From Chitinophagaceae bacterium UBA2791 (GTDB lineage: Bacteria; Bacteroidota; Bacteroidia; Chitinophagales; Chitinophagaceae), in contig DEHV01000070.1 in the NCBI GenBank assembly GCA_002352105.1, forward strand, positions 587 to 9,316: a stretch of 8,730 nt of DNA, read 5' to 3'. A model generated the notes under the pieces. The model had not been told where the DNA came from and searched no databases. It worked only from the letters and a program-made list of their open reading frames with translations. The translations under genes and the position numbers were made by a program. Below are positions 6,719-8,730 of this stretch, piece after piece (the first letter of the stretch is position 1; each line of letters starts with the position of its first letter).

Positions 6719-7624
6719 ATGCGCAGGAAGTTTCTTTATCTTATCAATCCCATTTCTGGCGCCAGAAGCAAATCTACATTGGCAGAGACCATCATCAAAA
6801 AAACCTCCGCCAGGAAGATACCCTTTGAGATCATCGCCACCCGGAAAGACGGCCGGTATGAGGACCTCCCCGAAAAGATCCTAAAAGAAAATATTACGGA
6901 CGTGATCATCTGCGGGGGAGATGGAACGGTGAGCGGCATTGTCAGCGCCTTGCTACAGACCGATGTATCTATCGGCATCATACCCAGGGGATCGGGAAAT
7001 GGCCTGGCGCTCGCCGCCGGGATACCCGTTAACATACACAAGGCGCTGGATATTATCTTCCGGGGGTATACGGAAATGACAGATGGCCTTTTTATCAATG
7101 ACCGCTTTTCGTGTATGCTATGCGGTATGGGCTTCGATGCGCAGGTGGCGAAAGACTTTGATGCGGTTAAAAGAAGGGGATTGATGAGCTATATCAAAAT
7201 ATCGGCTATCAATTATTTTAAAGCGAAGACCTATCCTTTTATCATCAGCTCAAAAGAAAAAAATCTTTCCGTTGAAGCCTTCTTTCTCTGCGCCGCCAAT
7301 AGCAACCAGTTTGGCAATCATTTCACCATAGCTCCGCTCGCCAGCCTGAACGACGGCCTTTTCGATGTTGTCATCGCAAAAAAAATGAACCGGCTGGCGC
7401 TTCCTTTTTCGGTTCTCGGCCAATTCGCCGGCGTCAATGCAATGCAAAGGCTCGACGAGCATATCAACAAAAAGAATATCATCTATTTTCAGGCTTCCGC
7501 GCTAACCATTCATAACCCGATGCTGGCCCCGCTCCATATTGATGGAGAGCCTGTCCCGACCGCCGAAAACATTGAGCTGAAGATCGCGCCCAAAGCTTTC
7601 CGGCTGTTAAGGCCCTCCGACTGA
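6719..7624 (+). CDS. Diacylglycerol kinase family lipid kinase (DagK/YegS/BmrU type)
   Basis: This 301-residue soluble or peripheral membrane enzyme should phosphorylate a lipid alcohol with ATP. Family members make phosphatidic acid from diacylglycerol (DgkB) or phosphorylate phosphatidylglycerol or sphingoid bases (YegS, LCB5). The N-terminal catalytic domain has NPISG (10-14), the nucleotide loop GGDGTV (66-71) and PRGSGNGLA (89-97). The C-terminal beta domain has CGMGFDAQVA (135-144), NDGLFDVVI (211-219) and HIDGEP (273-278), whose Asp and Glu are part of the usual active site. Length is normal for the family and nothing is missing. There is no signal peptide or membrane helix, so it works on the cytoplasmic face. 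Sphingolipids are common in Bacteroidota, so a sphingoid or ceramide substrate cannot be ruled out. It probably shares a transcript with the hydrolase 41 bases upstream. No ribosome-binding site is seen (GCTTGCAGT before the ATG). Confidence 0.93.
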   Translation: MRRKFLYLINPISGARSKSTLAETIIKKTSARKIPFEIIATRKDGRYEDLPEKILKENITDVIICGGDGTVSGIVSALLQTDVSIGIIPRGSGNGLALAAGIPVNIHKALDIIFRGYTEMTDGLFINDRFSCMLCGMGFDAQVAKDFDAVKRRGLMSYIKISAINYFKAKTYPFIISSKEKNLSVEAFFLCAANSNQFGNHFTIAPLASLNDGLFDVVIAKKMNRLALPFSVLGQFAGVNAMQRLDEHINKKNIIYFQASALTIHNPMLAPLHIDGEPVPTAENIELKIAPKAFRLLRPSD

Positions 7625-7734
7625 GAATCGCCAGGGCATAAGCAACCAGTAACTTTCCAGCCAAGAAGCATTCCCGCATAAACCGCTTGCCGCGCTGATT
7701 TTTTGCCTGTTACAAGGTTCCGACAGGGAATCGT

Positions 7735-7746
7735 TTGCGCATGCGC
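7735..7746 (+). repeat. Left copy of 12-base inverted repeat TTGCGCATGCGC
   Basis: TTGCGCATGCGC contains the perfect 10-base palindrome GCGCATGCGC (7737-7746). The same 12 bases recur in inverted orientation at 7845-7856, about 100 bases on, in the gap between the convergent lipid kinase and patatin genes. Neither copy is followed by a T-run. Confidence 0.5.
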
Positions 7747-7844
7747 GGCATGTGGCCCTAATATTTTGCATAGCGCTTTTGCCTGAGAAACATATACTCA
7801 ATCTGCGACCCAAAATCTTCCGGGCCCAATAACCTGAGCCGGAG

Positions 7845-7856
7845 GCGCATGCGCAA
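7845..7856 (-). repeat. Right copy of 12-base inverted repeat (GCGCATGCGCAA)
   Basis: GCGCATGCGCAA is the reverse complement of the copy at 7735-7746 and lies 10 bases beyond the end of the patatin gene on its 3' side. The two copies could pair across the 98 bases between them, or each could be a separate protein-binding site. The remainder of the 242-base gap shows no gene and no clear terminator. Confidence 0.5.
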
Positions 7857-7866
7857 CCCGCCGCGC

Positions 7867-8730
7867 TTAGCGCTTTTCGGCTACTGCCGTCCGCCTTTTC
7901 AAAGAGTCTTTTGACAACAATTCCATAAAGCTGTCGAAGGAAGCCGCATTGTTTTCATTATCCAGCGCAAGCGAAATGCTGGCTTTTTCTCTTTTGGTAA
8001 GATGGAAGTTCAGCGCGGCGCCGGCATCGTCTTTTTCGGGCACATACTGAAATGAAAGGCGATGGAAATGATCTCCGAATAATTCCTGGGTATAGCTTAA
8101 CTGGTCGTATTGGTTATAGTCCTGCATCTTGTACCAGTTGTATTGCAAAATTAAAAAGGGTTTGGTCACTATTTCCGTCACATCAGAGGATTCAAAGGGA
8201 TGATCCCATCCGCCGGTAATGCGGTCGCGGATCTGTATCAACGCCACGCCGGAAGTATTTTCGTTTATCCATTTCCGAAATACCTGCATAAATCGAAGCG
8301 CTGTTTCCGTTCCGTAGTTGTCCCTCAGGCCCGCGTCCATTACGTCGATCACCGGTTTGCTGGGCAGCCACACATTGGGCAATACGTAGGGGAAAGTGGC
8401 ATTCATCCGCAAGGCCGTAAGCAGACGGAGGTTCAGCGGGTCCTGTTTCTCAAAAAAAGAACAGAAATCGATCGCGTCCGGTTCAATGTCCCCGGCCCTT
8501 GAAGCCTCTATGGCAGGCTTCATGAGAAAGCTGACGGGCTGCGAGCTGATGGTCATTTTTCTTCCGTCGCGGGTGACCACGGAGTTAAATATCATCAGGG
8601 GTACGCGCGCATTTTTTTCATCGTCGGCGATATCCTTCAGTTGCCGGTTCATCAATCCCCGCGTATTGCGATCCAGTTTCTGCTCAAAAGCATAACCCCT
8701 GTCCTTTACATATTCATTGTCTCCCACGCT
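7867..8730 (-). CDS. Patatin-like phospholipase, C-terminal part (5' end outside window)
   Basis: Patatin-family enzymes are Ser-Asp dyad acyl hydrolases that release fatty acids from phospholipids. The visible 287 codons lack the N-terminal GxSxG nucleophile and glycine-rich oxyanion loop, which lie beyond the window. What is seen is the catalytic Asp segment MDAGLRDNYG, with the Asp codon at 8335-8337. The usual motif is D-G-[GA], so the Ala in second place is a variant. It is preceded by RMNATFPYVLP, typical of the helix and strand before the patatin Asp. VPLMIFNSVVTRDGRKM earlier is the family's central strand. About 155 residues follow the Asp, longer than minimal patatins, which suggests a larger multi-domain protein. 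The frame is open to the window end. A GTG at 8727 could be read as a start, but it lies in the middle of the domain. The gene is convergent with the lipid kinase. Function in lipid turnover is inferred from the family. Confidence 0.85.
   Translation of the reverse strand, partial: SVGDNEYVKDRGYAFEQKLDRNTRGLMNRQLKDIADDEKNARVPLMIFNSVVTRDGRKMTISSQPVSFLMKPAIEASRAGDIEPDAIDFCSFFEKQDPLNLRLLTALRMNATFPYVLPNVWLPSKPVIDVMDAGLRDNYGTETALRFMQVFRKWINENTSGVALIQIRDRITGGWDHPFESSDVTEIVTKPFLILQYNWYKMQDYNQYDQLSYTQELFGDHFHRLSFQYVPEKDDAGAALNFHLTKREKASISLALDNENNAASFDSFMELLSKDSLKRRTAVAEKR

Noticed and set aside
7681..7710. Possible terminator for the lipid kinase (CGC-TTGCC-GCG before a T-run)
   Set aside because: The stem has only three pairs and is set off from the T-run, so it is not convincing.
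7607..7813. Minus-strand frames of 66-68 codons after the lipid kinase
   Set aside because: They overlap the kinase 3' end and lack family likeness; the translation looks random.
1..8730. CRISPR arrays, tRNA or rRNA genes, transposons, phage or defence modules
   Set aside because: No regular spaced repeats, transposase motifs, terminal repeats or cloverleaf sequences were seen on either strand.

Overview
The window looks like ordinary chromosome of a member of the Bacteroidota, with Chitinophagaceae or a relative as my best guess. The evidence is a clear TTTG-N19-TAnnTTTG promoter of the Bacteroidota type in front of bipA, almost no Shine-Dalgarno sequences, and a gene set common in that phylum. 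Base composition looks balanced by eye. There are no RNA genes, insertion sequences, CRISPR arrays or phage genes.

Layout. (1) Bases 1-663, + strand: the last two thirds of a MeaB/ArgK-type GTPase, the G-protein chaperone of methylmalonyl-CoA mutase, cut by the window start. (2) Bases 823-1047, + strand: a 74-residue exported protein with a CxxC pair and one membrane helix. (3) Bases 1063-3121, - strand: a two-gene envelope-polysaccharide operon, O-antigen ligase/polymerase followed by a family 2 glycosyltransferase. The two coding regions overlap by 50 bases. (4) Bases 3396-5204, - strand: the translational GTPase BipA/TypA, with its own promoter upstream and a hairpin terminator downstream. 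(5) Bases 5305-5672: a non-coding stretch that may hold a decayed gene fragment. (6) Bases 5673-7624, + strand: a membrane-anchored alpha/beta hydrolase and, 41 bases on, a diacylglycerol-kinase-family lipid kinase. (7) Bases 7867-8730, - strand: the C-terminal part of a patatin-like phospholipase, facing the lipid kinase and cut by the window end.

Two themes can be inferred. The ligase/glycosyltransferase pair probably acts in making or attaching a surface glycan. The hydrolase, lipid kinase and patatin lie side by side and could all act on membrane lipids, the first two possibly as one transcript. I found no convincing sign of a previously undescribed system. The points most worth a second look are the ligase/glycosyltransferase overlap, the small CxxC membrane protein, the lipid-gene cluster, the possible gene relic at 5410-5631, and a paired GCGCATGCGC palindrome between the last two genes.
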